DNA from: Paratinospora sagittata
Lineage: Eukaryota > Streptophyta > Magnoliopsida > Ranunculales > Menispermaceae
Length of the DNA: 64,000 nucleotides
Assembly (NCBI GenBank): GCA_035771175.1
Contig: CM069596.1
Coordinates: 10,931,001-10,995,000, forward strand
Direction of reading: 5' to 3'
The position numbers and the translations under genes were made by a program. Shown here piece by piece: positions 1-12,194 of this stretch (within the stretch, counting starts at the first letter, position 1; each line of letters starts with the position of its first letter). The notes beneath the pieces are model-generated. The model searched no databases. It saw only the letters and a list, made by a program, of their open reading frames with translations, and was not told the DNA's origin.

Positions 1-566
1 TTTTTTTTTTTTTTACGTCAGAAAGCACTTTCTCAAAAAAAAAAAAAAAAACACACACAAAAAATGTTTTCAAAACTGACCTTCAATTGACCTTTTTCGT
101 CATGCTCAAAGGCATTTTTTTCATAAAAACGCTATATTTTAGTTCAAAGTTTCTTTTAAAAAACTATCGAGGTGGGGGGTGAGGATAAGTTGTGTCCTTT
201 CCTTTTCTTCTTTCTCTTAGGTTTTGACTCTCTTTCACCAGATACAACAACTACCCCTCTCCTCTTGTCGTTCTAGACATTGTATACACTATTAGAGTGG
301 TCATTGACGACACCTTTGAAAAAGAGCTTTGCAATAGTACTTTTCTCCACCCCATTCCTATCACATAAGAAGACATCTTCCCTTACTTCAAAGTCTAACA
401 TCGGGAAACTTTTGATCCCTTAAATGCATGCAATATTAAGGTAACAATTAATGTTCTTTATATTTTAGGGTCACTGTGAGAGAGCTTCTACCACAAATTT
501 TGAGTTTAAAAAACTTGTGCATGATGTGTCTAGGGGTTATGTTTTCCTAAAGTTCAATTGATTATT
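1..566. other. Left-edge interval, nothing recognised
   Basis: Starts in a T-run and contains A-runs near position 35-50. I see no convincing coding region, repeat end or RNA gene. It may be old transposon sequence, but no terminal motif supports this. Confidence 0.3.
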
Positions 567-873
567 TGTCGCGATCTCCTTCATAGGGTGACATCACGAC
601 TGACATCGAATACCATATATGTTATACATAGATATATATAATACCTTGTCAACCTTCTTTCTTAACAAAATACACAAAAAATCACTAAAAAAATTTGACA
701 TAATGTCCCCATAAATATGAGGTTCCACATACACCTGATAGTCATCACATCAAATCCATTTCACATCCACAAATGCACCAAAATCATACACACATGATGT
801 CAAGATCATAATCCATACATCTTTCCATATCTTTCATATGTATCCATACCATTTCCATGTCCGTACATTCCAT

Positions 874-1000
874 TATCATTAGTTTCTCAAAACTATATAC
901 ATATCTACTACAATTATACATATCATAAGTAGTGATATATATAACTTATGATATGTATAATTGTAGTAGATATGTATATGGTTTTGAGAAACTAATGATA
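874..1000. repeat. Near-perfect 57-bp inverted repeat (hairpin)
   Basis: The left arm (874-930) and right arm (944-1000) are reverse complements with 56 of 57 positions paired by my count. A 13-nt AT-rich loop separates them. The palindrome lies inside the solo LTR at 567-2718 and abuts an (AT)n/(GTAT)n microsatellite. Confidence 0.9.
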
Positions 1001-1050
<50 letters not shown>

Positions 1051-1051
1051 A
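1000..1051. repeat. (AT)n then (GTAT)n microsatellite
   Basis: A run of AT dinucleotides is followed by six or seven GTAT units, directly after the right arm of the palindrome. Confidence 0.93.
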
Positions 1052-2723
1052 TAAAGTATGAAACATAAACCAAACTCGCTGTTCATACATACATCAAAAT
1101 AAGTAGCAAGTACAGATCAACTCTCTGTAGCCTTTTCCTTGCCCTTGTAGTCACCGCTTGTAATAAAAAGGAGTGGGGTGAGCTACAACAAGCTCAGTGA
1201 GTAATCTTCCAATGACATTACATATGCATTTATATTAAAACATGACATTTAAATCAACATAAACCCGATATGCAAGCAACATGTAAATATCAATACATGA
1301 TTAAGATACTATTTGCACCACTCTATACATATCATACAATGCATAAAGAAAATAAATCAAATCCTCACAATCAGGTACATGAGCGCATCCTTCCTCTTAT
1401 TGCATATTCGAGGAACATCTGTCTCATCTGACCATCCATTTCTAGGAACTGCACTAATGTCATGAGTATTTACTCTATACTCATGCTAGTCTACGAACCT
1501 AGAGACTTACTCCAATGAAATTAATCACATACTTTTTTTTACTCTAGTAAGCCTAAGTATGTTCGATGTTCAAAACAAAGTTCAATGCATTTAATACATA
1601 ATGCAATCTAATTCACATGCTTCATTTCATCAAAACAGGGTTTACATATATACAATGCCACATATAACAACTAAGGGTAGGAATACTCACAATGTACAAC
1701 AACTTTCTAAGTCCAATACACTTCCTTCACACACACACTTAGCCAAACTTGCTCAACTAGCTCAATTGTACAAATTTACAGCACACGCACCTCACTTGCA
1801 CTTGCTGTCCAATTCATCAAATCACCATTTCTTTCCCCAATTCTCTACAATCCAACATTGCAAATCATTTACCATTAATTAACCATCAAAATCACATCTA
1901 AAAACAACTTAAACCACCATTAAAACACACCTTTAACCCCACGACTGACTCATCACAGTTGGGTTGGAGAATCACATATTCAACCATGGAAAATCACAAA
2001 TTTCACCATCAAACAATTCAAAATTCAGCAAGAAATCATTTACTTTTGATTACACCTAGCAATTTGCACAATTTTCAACTCAAACCCACTTTTCCAAGCT
2101 TTCAATTTAGCCATGGAAATCACACAAATCTCACATATGTTAAATAGCTTGGAGAGAGAAACAAGAATCTGACATTTTTAACCAAAAATCATGGATTCTC
2201 ACCTTGGATTTGGGCACCTTAGCTCAATCCTTTCCATCCCTCTTCGTTTCCCCGGTTTCTTCTAGCTCCAGCAAGTGAAAATATGCTGGCAAAGTCTAGA
2301 AATAGGCGTTAAAACAATTACAAACCGCTACACCTACTATTTTTAAAAACTATCAGGCCCACAGAGAAACACATTTCTCCCCAATGGAATGAGTTTCCTT
2401 GCTGCCCAGAATACAAATTTTCTCTGAAAGTTTTGTGAGAAACGCCTTTCTTTAAGAGAAATGCGTTTTCTTGAGAATTTTCTGAAAAACTCTGCTCTCG
2501 GGTTTTCATTACAGAAATGCGTTTCTCAATGCTCCAGTGACAATTTCACTAAGTGTTGGGTTTTCATGCTATGTGTAGGGTCCAGGTACAACTACCACCC
2601 TATTATACACACATTCACCATATTCTAAGGCCATACATATATGTATACACGCACAAATACACCTGACAATATGTATAAGTCAACGTATGAGTTTGACTCG
2701 TAAGCATGGAGCGTTACATTATT

Positions 2724-3453
2724 CTCCTTAAAACATGGCTAAATTTAATTCAATGTAGATTTTTGGTTACTAATCATCTTTTACAAAGTTTAATTTCCTC
2801 AAAATTTACTTTTATTTGTCTTCTTTTAAGAAAAAAAAAACCTAAATTGGACTTTTGACTTACATATATTTATGACAATATTCTTTAGACCTAAAATAAT
2901 ATATTTTGATAATAAAAAGTGACTTCTACTCATGAACAATGTGAGTTTCTTTATTTGTCTTCAACTGTTATGAGCTCTACTTTTTTAATAAATTTATTAC
3001 AGAGTACAACCTAATAACACCTTCACTTTCCTAAACCATATGTGTAAAAGTGGATTTTATAACTCGTCTCTAATGCTAAATATCAATTTGTAATTCAAAG
3101 ATGTAACTTTTAGTAAATTTTGAGATGTAACTTTTTGTCATAGATAATTACATGCACATGAACCAATATGTTTGGTTTTCTTTTTGTTTTACTTTTTTAT
3201 TACGAGCCAACCCAACTACCCTTCTCAACTTAGCGTACATAAATGATGTGGTCCCCAAGATGATTGGGCAAGGTTTGGAGAGGAGGCCTATGTTGTAAAG
3301 GGGGCATGGGGACAACATCTAGTTTATCTGATCACCTAACAACACGATTCTTGAAATCGTAATAAGTGCTAGTTCGCGGAATGATATCTGCCCCACCCCC
3401 TGTTTGAGTAAGGAATGAATATCAGACCCGATACGCCATCTTCTTGAAAGAAT
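2724..3453. other. Intergenic interval, nothing recognised
   Basis: AT-rich unique-looking sequence between two LTRs. I find no plausible gene, repeat terminus or RNA. Confidence 0.3.
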
Positions 3454-3458
3454 TTATT

Positions 3459-4890
3459 TGTAACACCCCATACCTGTAGTTAAACTTTTAAGTTGACTTA
3501 TACATATTGTTAGACATATTTATACGCATATACATATATAGATGGTTGTAAAATATAATTTTTGTGAGTATCTTAGTATTGTAGGAACCCCAAGACCTTA
3601 GATATGACACTTAGGGTGTGAACCTAGAAAAATTGAACACTAAGAGCGCGCTCTCACGGGGAGAAGCGAGCTCCAATAGTGGTAGACATAATGACAAAAT
3701 TCTAGAAAAGTGTGGAAGCACGCTCCAGTGTTGAAAAATAGAATAATGAATTTTTTGAGTTTTGAGTAGAAGCACACTCTTAGAAGGGAGCAACGCGCTC
3801 CTTGCGAATCCAAAGAAAAATCTGCTTTTTTTTTTGTAAGGGGGGCACACTCTTGGGCATTTTGATTGTCTTTTAGAATGGTCAGTGTGGCAGTTTAGCC
3901 ACTTATAAAACAAAATATTTTCTAGTTGTCAGCTCACTTGAGTTGTTTGTGTTCAGAGAAGAGAGGAAAAACGAAGGGAAGAGGAAAACAAAGCTAGGGT
4001 TGATGATTTAGAATCAAGGTAAGCTCCTTTTGCCTTGAAACTTATGCATTCTTGTTCCTTACTTTGATTTATCCAACATATATGAATTTGGATTGTTTTG
4101 TTGGATGTTTGGATGAAATTGGATAATCTGGGGTTTGCCAATTTCGTGGGTTTTGGTGTGTGATTTTGTATCTGAATGAATTCTTGATGAAAGTTGGGTT
4201 TATAACATGTTAAATAATGGAAAAATTGATGTTGTATGGGAGCATTCCAAACCCAGCTGTTGTTAGTGAGGATTTGGGAGTGTATAGATGGTATTTTTTT
4301 GTGAATTAGTTGGGGATTTTGATTTCATTGTGATAATTACAGATAATGCATTCTGAATTTGCTGGATCTTAGTGAATTTTGCGATGTGATCAGGCGAATT
4401 TGGTGAGTTGCTTGAGTAGGATTTGCTGTAGAACACTAAATTAAGTGATAGGGTTTTATCCATTGTGAGTATTTCTTACTTTGGTTTTCTTATATGGCAT
4501 TGTAAATTATGATATGGATTTGAAATGATAAGCATGCTATGTTATTTGCATTTGCTTTAAATTCATGAAATGTGTTGAAGATGGAGCATGTTTTAGACTT
4601 GTTGGAGCATGAAATCATTTCTTTTGGGAAAACCTTTAAGGATCAGACTCGTATGAGTTTCTATTGAGAGCTCATGGCTTTGGTGTTGTCCTAATTAAGG
4701 AATGGAAACCCAAGAATGATTGAGTTGTAGTGAGTAATGTGAGGTCAGTGCAACCTTCATAGATGATAATGAGGGGTTAGACTCACTCTATTACTTGGAA
4801 TGAAGGAGATGGAATATGTGGTTTTTCACAGATATTGCATGGTTTACAAATGGTTCTAATTGTTATTCTAACAAACCTCATGATGGATAT
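3459..4890 (+). mobile_element. 3'-truncated gypsy-type LTR (family D)
   Basis: Begins TGTAACACCCCATACC, matching the 5' end of family D LTRs (minus copies at 567-2718 and 9612-15619, and the fragment ending 19303). TTATT precedes it at 3454-3458. Similarity to the 9612-15619 copy runs to about 4885, including the stretch around 4690 that reads CCCAAGAATGATT. It stops where the SIRE-like LTR starts, and the expected 3' third with the GAGCT block and the GACA end is absent. Near 3645-3800 it contains GAGCGCGCTC and related palindromes. Confidence 0.72.
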
Positions 4891-6180
4891 TTTGATGATT
4901 ACAAACCACTTTATTTGTCAAACTAATTTCTATCATGAGTGTTTCAGTCATAGAACAAAGAATTCAATCAACTCAAGTTGAACCACTCTATCTCAAGATG
5001 AGCATTGAAGAATCCATAGAGCTATGGACAATTAAGCATCGAGCTACAAGATTTCATAATTGTAAAGTTGGCTTAGATTGTAATTAGGCTTGTAGAACCT
5101 TACTTAATGATTGTTCAACTGATTTTGTTTTGATTTTCAAAACAATCAAAATTGTTTTCAAAAGTTTTCCTAAGTTTACAAAAGTTTTGATTTTCACCAA
5201 AATCTTGTTTGATCGTAAATTGTCGATTTCTAAGTGTTTTACAAGCTGTTTGAATCATTTTCTAAGTGTTTGATTTGAGTCAAAATAGTTTTGATCGATT
5301 TGAATTGACCGATTTTTGGAAAGAGAAAGAGTTTAAAGATTCTCAGTTTGAGCAGGACACTCATAGTTCACAAGGACTCTCATGCAAGTGACCATCTCAC
5401 TTAACTTTATCAGGCCAAGTACTGCAGGACGCTCCTACATGAGTAAGACGCTTAAGTTGCTTGCGAAATTTCTAAGAAATTTCTAGGCAACAACTGCAGG
5501 ACGCTCATTAAGCAGCAACGCCTTCATGAATTGTCTGAGATCACTTCAATGCTTTCGGTTCAATGGCTGCAGGACGCTCGTGAACCACTGTTAGAAATTT
5601 GACATATTTCTAAAACCTGCGAAAGCTGCGTTTTCTGATCCATTTCCTCTTTTATGTAATTGCTTTTTTATCATAATTTTTCAATGGAACTTTGCTTACC
5701 ATTTTCATGAAAGATTTGAGTTGTTTGATTTGAGTTTCTGAATCTCTCTCTTAACGGTCTCAAAGATCAAAATTTGGATTTCGCACTCTCTTCATTATAA
5801 ATTCATAGTGAGCTATCGATTCAAAAAAGATTGAGATTTTGATTTTGCTTAGCACTATTTGAAAGTTAGTCCATTTTCAAATTGCATTTTGAGATAGAAA
5901 AAAAATTGTATGCAATAGTATTTTTGAAATCTTTCTTTTGGATTTTTTTGAGCTTCATCTTATATCTTTAAAAAAGTATCCAAAAAAGGAAAAGATTCCT
6001 CTTTACTCTCCTCAGCCATTTTAAATCTTGATTATCTTGCTGAGTTTCTCTTAGTAAAGGTTCAAAGATCAGTTGTAATTTCTTAGAGATTTTTCTTTGT
6101 GAAAGAAATCTCACTTTTAGTTATTTTGTAACTTGAAGTAGCCACGTAGGTTGCTTATGTATCCTTAGAGTGAGGATAGT

Positions 6181-6318
6181 TTATAGGTTGATTCCCACCC
6201 GTAAGAGGAGTGTTTTAGGTTGACTCGCACCCGTAAGTTGAGTAGGTTAGGTTGGCTCACACCCGTAAGTTGAGCAAGTTAGGTTGACTCGCACCCGTAA
6301 ATTGAGTAAGGTAGGTTA
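6181..6318 (+). repeat. Tandem array of ~33-bp units in LTR
   Basis: Four units of the form GGTTGACTCGCACCCGTAAG..TTGAGTAGGTTA follow one another; related units (CACACCTGTGAAGTTGAG) resume after 8209. The array was split by the gypsy LTR fragment. The minus copy at 12195-13770 has three diverged units. Confidence 0.82.
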
Positions 6319-8208
6319 GCATATGGTTCAAAACTGTATTGATATGATATTTTAGAATATGGTTCAAAACTGATCTTTTTACATTATGAACGGTTAAGAC
6401 ATTGACTAGACGAGTATTTGGTGAGAATAATCATCTGAGTTCAAGTATTTGCGGCAGGAGAGGATAAGCCGTCTAATTAGAGTTGTCTTAGTCAAAAAGC
6501 CATATCTCTTTGATCTGCCGTTGGACATAGCTTAATTTTGGATATAAGGTTTGTCTCTTGATATTCTTGAATCTTAACGGTTAATTTAGTTATTAGACAT
6601 TTTGTTTGGCAGTTTGTTACATCCGAACAGTGCATTGAATTAGGAGTGTAATTAATGTTTCTAATTCCATTATTAAAGGTGTTTACATGTGAAGGCATGT
6701 ATTTGACCCTAACTCTAGAAATGTGACCTATAGCTTTCCATTTGGAGTGCATGTGACCTATGTTGCATAAATTGGCATGCTTGAAACATTGGTAGTGTCA
6801 ATTGAGGAATTCTCATGTTATGAATTGTTGATTAGTTTAATTTGGCCATGTTGGCCTATTGTAGAAATTTTCCTAAATTGGGGATTTTGATGCAATTGAT
6901 TTGGAATTGGTAAATTGAGCATGGGATGGAATGCAAGTGATTTATGTTGGCCTAGGCCTAGACTTTGTATGATCATGTAATTTGGCATGATGGATGCCTA
7001 TAAGTTGGACATTGATAATTTGGAGTTGAGTGTTGTATTGTAGGGATTTGAGAATTTTATGAGAATTATGCAATTGGGCATAATTGAACTTGGAATTGAT
7101 CAATGTATGTGAATTTGATTCATTTAAGGAATTAGATTGGCCAATTTGGGAGTATTTGGCTTGGGTAAATTAGCTTGTGGTTGGTTGTGAGTATTCCTTA
7201 CTTTATTTCTCCATTTGTGGCATTATTCTTATATGAAATGAAATTGTTGAATGTATGCATCCTATTATATATATGCATTGTATTTATGATCATGCGAATG
7301 AACTTTCATACATTGCATTGCCTGGGTATTTTGGATTGAATACTCGGAGCGTGGTGGTTTTCCTATTTACTTGTTATTCGGGGAACAACGCCACCGGAGT
7401 ACTTGGATTGGTACTCCACAGTGGGGACTTTTCGGTCTACCAAGGAATGTAAGGGTAGGAGAACGTGTTTGGGTACTATGCTAACTTGTACGCAAATGGG
7501 GGAAGTGTAGGCAATATTATCTTGTTGTGACCTCATGGAGGCGTTTGCATACTTTTTATGAAAATGATGCATAAACTATATGATTAGTTTGAATCATGTA
7601 TGTTATACTTTAATTGATGCATTTGTGTTTATAAATGTCATTTTAATGGTATGCATGTTTTATAAATGCATTTGTGGAGATTATTGTGAGAATTATTCAT
7701 TGAGCTAGTTGAGCTCACCCCTTTTTCCCTATTTTTCTCAGGTTCAGATCCGAAAGGGAAAGGCAAGGCTTGACCGTGTGAGTGACTTTCCTCTCCTCCT
7801 TTTTGGATGTAGGTTTTGTATTTTTGGGGACTTGGGAGTGTATAGTTTTTGGGCTATTTTTCTCTTTTGAACTTGTATATATAACTATCACAGTATATAA
7901 GTATATAACACTTAGGTGGATGGACTGTATATGACTTTTTGGGATGTTGGACTCTTGCTCGAGTTCCATATGGATGTTTGTAGATATTAAACCTTGTGAT
8001 ATTTATTTTTTGTGATGGATTTGATCTCATTCTTTTGGATGATGGAATTTTATTTCGGTTCACTTATATTTGTCATATACAGGTTGTGTATTGTGTTTAT
8101 TAGGTATTTTTTGCGTAGAGGCTTATCAGTGCCTCGGGTTTTGTCGAGTAGTGCCATTATCTGAGGTACTGTGCGAGTCGTGACGTCACCTGGTGAGGGG
8201 TCACGACA
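6319..8208 (+). mobile_element. 5'-truncated gypsy-type LTR fragment
   Basis: The 3' end is clear: a TGACGTCACC motif at 8181-8190, then GGGGTCACGACA ending at 8208. The conserved GAGCTAGTTGAGCTCACCCC block and TTTTTCTCAGG acceptor-like site are at about 7703-7742, as in the LTR at 9678-12096. No TGTAACACC start is present. The left part resembles the middle of the LTR at 42622-45548 (ATCATCTGAGTTCAAGTATT). The left boundary is approximate, and a direct repeat ATATGGTTCAAAACTG lies near it. Confidence 0.7.
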
Positions 8209-8507
8209 CACACCCATGAAGTTGAGTGTTGTAAAGGTTGTCTCACACCTGTGAAGTTGAGTAGTTGTAATAGGTTTGATCCTCACCTGTGAAGAGGTAT
8301 TATTAGTTGAGTTTGAGAAATCCTAATCGGGGAGATTAGGTAATGGACGTAGACGAGGCCGAACCATTATAAATCATTGCGTATTTTGCTTTTTGTTTCC
8401 TGCTCACTAGTTATTCTAATTGCAGATATTTTTAAAGCGAATAACCTACTTATTAGTCCAATTCACCTCTTTCCCCCCTCCTTCTTGGACTCATTTCTGG
8501 GCCAACA

Positions 8508-8789
8508 CTAAGCATTAAAATATGTTTGTCATGTATTGTATTTGTTAAACCTTGTGATAAGTAGTTTTTTAGGTGTGTTTTATGTCATAGTTTCGGTTGA
8601 TTATATTTTAGTTTTCGCATTTAAATGTCATTTTATGTGAATGTTTCGATAGTTTTTACACTTGGTTTATGTTTGATTTTGTAGGTTTTAAAGTGGTCTT
8701 AAAGTGATATGGAAGAGGTAAACAAGTGGCCAAACATTGAAATGAAGAAACAAATGCAAAACAAGGCAAAGAAGTGTGAAAATCGACTA
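8508..8789. other. Unassigned, probably old transposon sequence
   Basis: No termini or coding similarity recognised. It lies between the SIRE-like LTR and the gypsy gag remnant. Confidence 0.3.
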
Positions 8790-9611
8790 GAAAAAGAGAA
8801 GAAAAACCACCACCACTTGAGATTGGGCGCCTAGGTGCAGGGGTGGTATTTTAAAAAAATAGCTAGTAGAGGCCGCAACGTCCACAATGGAGGTCACATT
8901 TGGATAGATTCCCTCTCTTGCTGTTGTACTTAAAATTAATGGTGTACCAGCCCTTATAGGAGATAAATGCAGTTTATGTACCATACTACTAGATATGAAA
9001 GACAGGGTACATCCAAACATCAATCAAGACATACATATAAGTATCACAAATGCTGATCATACCTTAAATTAAAGCCATACTGGCATCAAGGTTTGGCTCA
9101 GTAATTCTTTTGGCTTGCTCCCTAGTAGCAGATAAGTCACACTGGCTGGAACTGCAGGGGCTTTCTGCACAGGATGAAACGAACACTGGCTCATCTTGTG
9201 CCCTTTCAACATACACCTGTAGCATATAATAAGAGGGCGAGCTGTTGACAACCCAGTCTGAGACTCTGTCCCGGGTATAGGAAACCAACTTTCCCCACTA
9301 CCTTGTCCCTTCAGTGGTGGCCATGGCTGCTTCACAGAAGAACTTTGGCTCATAGGTCTCCCTGTAGTCTGCGCCCTTTTACCAATTGCCATCGGAAATG
9401 GTGCTGGTGGAACTGAAATCTCTAGAGTCAAAGCTTCTTGTTATCAGCCCAAAACTTTTTCTTCCATTTTCCTTTCTTCTTTCCAGGGAATGACAAGTAC
9501 TGCTCAGAAGATTGTGGATATGCTGGTGGTGCTGACGGTCTGCCTACAACCTCAACTGTCTCGAAGTCCAATGCCCACCCCATGACTTGAGCATAGGTTT
9601 GCACCCTTACC
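8790..9611 (-). pseudogene. Ty3/gypsy gag, C-terminal part with zinc knuckle
   Basis: Gag packages retrotransposon RNA into virus-like particles. Minus-strand translation gives the post-capsid segment QTYAQVMGWALDFETVEVVG, a basic linker, then CYRCMLKGHKMSQC, a CX2CX4HX4C zinc knuckle. This order is typical of plant Ty3/gypsy gag. The reading frame is broken several times and fades below about 9060, where a protease would be expected but is not recognisable. It is the downstream half of a gag gene whose upstream half lies at 15620-15794; the LTR at 9612-15619 separates them. Confidence 0.72.
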
Positions 9612-9677
9612 TGTCGCAACCCCCTTCGTAAAATGACGTCACGACCGACACAAGATACCAAATTCGCCATACATAGA

Positions 9678-12096
9678 TGTAACAACCACTTTCGCATAAG
9701 ATGTCGTGATGACGTAAAATGCCTGACTCTAGGTCTTGTGTATGTATTTGATGTGTATAATACTAATATTTTACGTGTTTTGTGTATGTATTTGACATTT
9801 TTGCATGATAATTAATTATTGGTAAATTAAATGGACCTAGGGATATTAAAATTGAGTCCAAAATGCATCTTTAGATAGAAATTGACTGGCTATACGCGAA
9901 ATTTTGATGTGTATTGAGCGTGTAGTAACAGAATGAAAAATGAGTGGTTTGGGCAAGGATTAGGGCGCTCATGCGCTGGAGGAGGACGCTAATCACACTT
10001 TTTGGACTTTTTTTTAGTGAAAATGGCAAAAATCAGTATTTTAAAAGGGGAAAAGTTGCTACTATCCCATTTGAGTTGGGAACAAATTGGAGAAGGAAAA
10101 AGGGAGGAAAACTAGGGTTTCAAAGAGGAAGTCTTCACCATCTATACCCCCAAAGTAAGTGTTTTCTCCATTTTTTTTTCCATGAAATCACCATTGAAGG
10201 TGAGAGTAAGCTTTTTAATGGTGTAATTTTCTCCATGGGTCACAATTTTGGGTATTCCTAACCTAGGGTTGGTTGGTATTTTGCTCTTTTGAGCTTGTTT
10301 ATAGTAGAAACGACCTTCCTTGACTTAGATCTACACCCAATGTGCATTTTGTAAGCACTTTACCACGTTTTTGGTGGTGCAAGGAAAATGGGTTTTATTG
10401 GAAACCCTTAGGGACGAATTGTATGCTAGCGATTTGGATTCCTAAGGTGATTTGGAACCCAATAGTACCATTTTCCCCAATTTTTAGCAAAAAATTGGTG
10501 GAGCCAAGTGTAATGGTCCTAAACCTAGAAAATGAACTTAGGGTTTTCCATTCAAGTTGCATGTCAACTATGTTGAATAAATGATTGATTTTAAGTGATT
10601 GATGGTCCAATTCACTGATTTTGAATGGTGGAAAGCCTAGGTGTAGTGTAAAAATTGGTCCAAGGCTTGATTTTAGGATTTTGCCCAAATTGGGACTTTT
10701 GACCTAAATCAAGTCAATTGATTAAATTGACTTGAGACTTGTCTAATTGAACCCAAATTGAGTGAAATTATGGGTTTATAATGATTAGACTAGTGTTGGA
10801 ATTGCATGAATTAGTTCAATTTGACTCTATGCCCTATTGTAGAAATTTATCTAAATTTGGAGCTGGAGCTTTTGAGGCATTTAAATTGGAATTGGTCAAT
10901 TGAATGGTGTTAGGTGTTTCTAATCCAAATTGGTGTGGATTAGATGTGATTTGGGTTAATAATTATGTATTTAGACATAATTGACTTGGGATTGATCATT
11001 TGGTATATGTATATGATTTATTTCAGGTTTATGCAAGTTGATTGGCCATTTGGGATGTAATTGGTTTATTCAATTGACTATTGGACTGTTTGTGAGTATT
11101 TCTCACCTTAATTCTCCATTTATGACATTGTAGTTATATAAAATTTAATTGTTGAATGATATGCATCCATTATATATGTGCATTGTCTTTATGATCATGA
11201 GCACGAATTTTATGCATTGGAATGGCCTTAGGTATTTAGGATTAAATACCTTGGCATTTGATTTCTTTCCATTTGCTTGTCCTTTGGGGAAAAGACCTTT
11301 CTTGCCTAAGGAATGCAAGGGTGGAAGAATTATCATGGATAATGCGCTGGTCTGAACCCATAGCGCAATGGGAGAAGTGTAGGCATGTGTTATCCTGATG
11401 CGACCTCCTGTTGAGGCTTTTCTGCATATCTTTTATGAAAAAGATGCATAACTATATATTTAGTTTGAAAGTATGTATCATATACTTCATTGATGCATTT
11501 AAGTTTAGCAATGTTATTTCAAGTATCATACATGTTTTATCTAAATGCGTATATGGATATTATTGTGAAAAATATTCATTGAGCTAGTTGAGCTCACCCC
11601 ATTTTCCCTACTTTTTCAGGTTCAGATCAGAAAGGAAAGGGCAAGGCTTAGAGTCTGTGCGGCCTTCCTCTATATCTTTTGAACGTAGGTGTTGGTTTGT
11701 ATATTTTTGGGGAACTTGGAACTAGTTTTAACTATTTGGTTCTTTTGTAAACTGTATATAACTATCACAAGTATTTATGCACATAAAACATAGATAGTTG
11801 TGGTTTGTTTGGTTTTGAGAAGACTTGAGATGTGGATAAGTCATGGGAGAAGCAAAAATGAATGGGTTTGATATGAATGATGTTGATTATTTGATTATAT
11901 TTTTTTGTGTGATTGGATGTGATTATCATGAAATTTTGTAGAACCTCAGATTTATGGGGAGGTTTTGTCGAAATTTTTAGTGATTTTTGTGGTATTGTTT
12001 TAAAGGACGAGGCTGACAGAGTAATGTATACGTCTAGGTATGACGTATATGATATTCTGTGTCGGTCGTTACGTCACCCGGAGAAGGGTTGCGACA
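9678..12096 (+). mobile_element. Solo LTR, gypsy-type (family A)
   Basis: Starts TGTAACAACC and ends GGTTGCGACA, flanked by identical ATAGA at 9673-9677 and 12097-12101. It is 2,419 bp with no internal retrotransposon domain. It contains the GAGCTAGTTGAGCTCACCCC block, TTTTTCAGG and a TACGTCA motif before the end. It lies inside the minus-strand LTR 9612-15619 and is therefore younger than it. Short ORFs such as 9944-10261 show no recognisable domain. Confidence 0.93.
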
Positions 12097-12194
12097 ATAG
12101 ACATACATGACATCCTGTTAGCCTAACCTATACATAAACTCAACCTATATAATCTAGATATAATTATTTAAAAAATCCATATCATAACTATATT

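Larger units (their letters stand above)
567..2718 (-). mobile_element. Solo LTR, gypsy-type (family D)
   Basis: Read on the minus strand the element begins TGTAACGCTCC and ends GATCGCGACA, so it has TG...CA termini. It is flanked by perfect 5-bp duplications TTATT at 562-566 and 2719-2723. No gag or pol lies beside it, so it is a solo LTR of 2,152 bp left by LTR-LTR recombination. It carries the features shared by other LTRs in this window: a GACATCA motif near the end, and a GAGCT-rich block with an AG acceptor-like site (about 1165-1205 on the minus strand). Its first 500 bp resemble the LTRs at 9612-15619 and 3459-4890. Assignment to Ty3/gypsy rests on its likeness to an LTR that splits a gypsy gag gene and on general LTR style, so the superfamily is inferred. 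Confidence 0.88.
4891..8507 (+). mobile_element. SIRE/Maximus-like copia LTR, interrupted
   Basis: Starts TTTGATGATTACAAA and ends GGGCCAACA, with the pyrimidine-rich TTCACCTCTTTCCCCCCTCC block and GAGGCCGAACCATTATAAA upstream of the end. This is the style of SIRE/Maximus copia LTRs. A second copy lies on the minus strand at 12195-13770. The flanks GATAT and CTAAG do not match, so this copy has no target-site duplication. A gypsy LTR fragment (about 6320-8208) sits in its short tandem array; without it the LTR would be about 1.7 kb, close to the 1,576 bp of the other copy. The superfamily label is by recognition only. Confidence 0.7.

Noticed and set aside
874..1000. microRNA precursor
   Set aside because: The pairing is too perfect and AT-rich, and it sits in an LTR beside a microsatellite; an inverted duplication is simpler.
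6181..6318. CRISPR-like array
   Set aside because: The units are near-contiguous diverged LTR repeats without spacers, in a plant genome.
4886..8512. Target-site duplication of the plus-strand SIRE-like LTR
   Set aside because: The flanks GATAT and CTAAG do not match, so no duplication can be claimed for this copy.
9944..10261. 105-codon plus-strand ORF
   Set aside because: Lies wholly inside a solo LTR with a proven 5-bp duplication; composition is LTR-like and no motif is visible.
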